A stretch of DNA of 64,000 nt, taken from positions 1,182,419 to 1,246,418 of the forward strand of contig NZ_KQ033919.1 in NCBI RefSeq assembly GCF_000969825.1, in the 5' to 3' direction. The notes beneath the pieces are model-generated. The model was not told the origin of the DNA. It searched no databases and saw only the letters and a program-made list of their open reading frames with translations. Each line of letters begins with the position of its first letter. Position 1 is the stretch's first letter. Source of the DNA: Parabacteroides gordonii MS-1 = DSM 23371. GTDB taxonomy: Bacteria > Bacteroidota > Bacteroidia > Bacteroidales > Tannerellaceae. Positions 63,307 through 64,000 of the stretch are shown here, piece after piece. A program made the position numbers and the translations under genes.

Positions 63307-64000
<694 letters not shown>

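Overview
The window reads as a chromosomal stretch of a gut Bacteroidales bacterium, most likely Parabacteroides or a close Tannerellaceae relative. The evidence is the 16S rRNA at the left edge, promoters of the Bacteroidetes type (TTTG about 19-20 bases before TAnnTTTG), Bacteroidales-only families (DUF4270, DUF4907, HU-like/DUF4469, GLUG surface proteins, T9SS-like C-terminal modules) and a 26-gene ribosomal block ending in rpoA-rplQ with zinc-free S4, S14 and L36. The genus is an inference; class and order are secure.

Layout. 1-1.9 kb: 16S rRNA on the minus strand with two tandem promoters. 2.2-5.8 kb: a secreted retropepsin-like protein, divergent from a histidine kinase/OmpR regulator pair. 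5.8-9.3 kb: a minus-strand operon iorA-iorB-tlpA-EFR1 ferredoxin (2-oxoacid oxidation and redox). 9.3-11.2 kb: mltG and three tRNA genes (Ser-GCT, Pro-CGG, Phe-GAA). 11.2-18.7 kb: small envelope proteins, an alpha/beta hydrolase, fumC, a MATE transporter and three AraC regulators, one of them internally deleted. 18.7-23.3 kb: a candidate invertible promoter, an HU/DUF4469 protein, a 23-bp repeat array and a 1089-residue GLUG surface protein. 23.3-27.5 kb: a DUF4907/kelch lipoprotein pair divergent from a DUF4270 lipoprotein/outer-membrane barrel pair. 27.5-31.3 kb: a YhiM-like membrane protein, a LytTR protein with a remnant receiver, and a LytTR two-component pair. 31.4-37.2 kb: rplS, a DUF1016 nuclease, a GH3/beta-lactamase fusion and a CobD-like aminotransferase. 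37.2-43.1 kb: a second large surface protein with a long leader, then two Rpn-type nucleases. 43.6-51.1 kb: enolase, then an ExbB-ExbD-ExbD-TonB-PstS-like-TPR operon. 51.2-64.0 kb: the S10/spc/alpha ribosomal operon from rplQ back to a truncated rplB, with secY, map and infA inside.

How the parts fit. Outer-membrane energisation (TonB operon) and several surface lipoproteins and adhesin-like proteins dominate the accessory part. The most striking feature is a 272-bp segment at 18764-19035 bounded by 18-bp inverted repeats. It carries a promoter element that now points away from the HU/GLUG genes; inverted, it would sit about 45 bases before the HU start. This is the arrangement of a phase-variable promoter, here in the OFF orientation. 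A second notable system is a LytTR circuit: 11-bp direct repeats at 21-bp spacing occur both in front of the kinase/regulator pair and in front of the receiver-less LytTR gene. A third is a set of 22-23-bp short tandem repeats in three separate intergenic regions.
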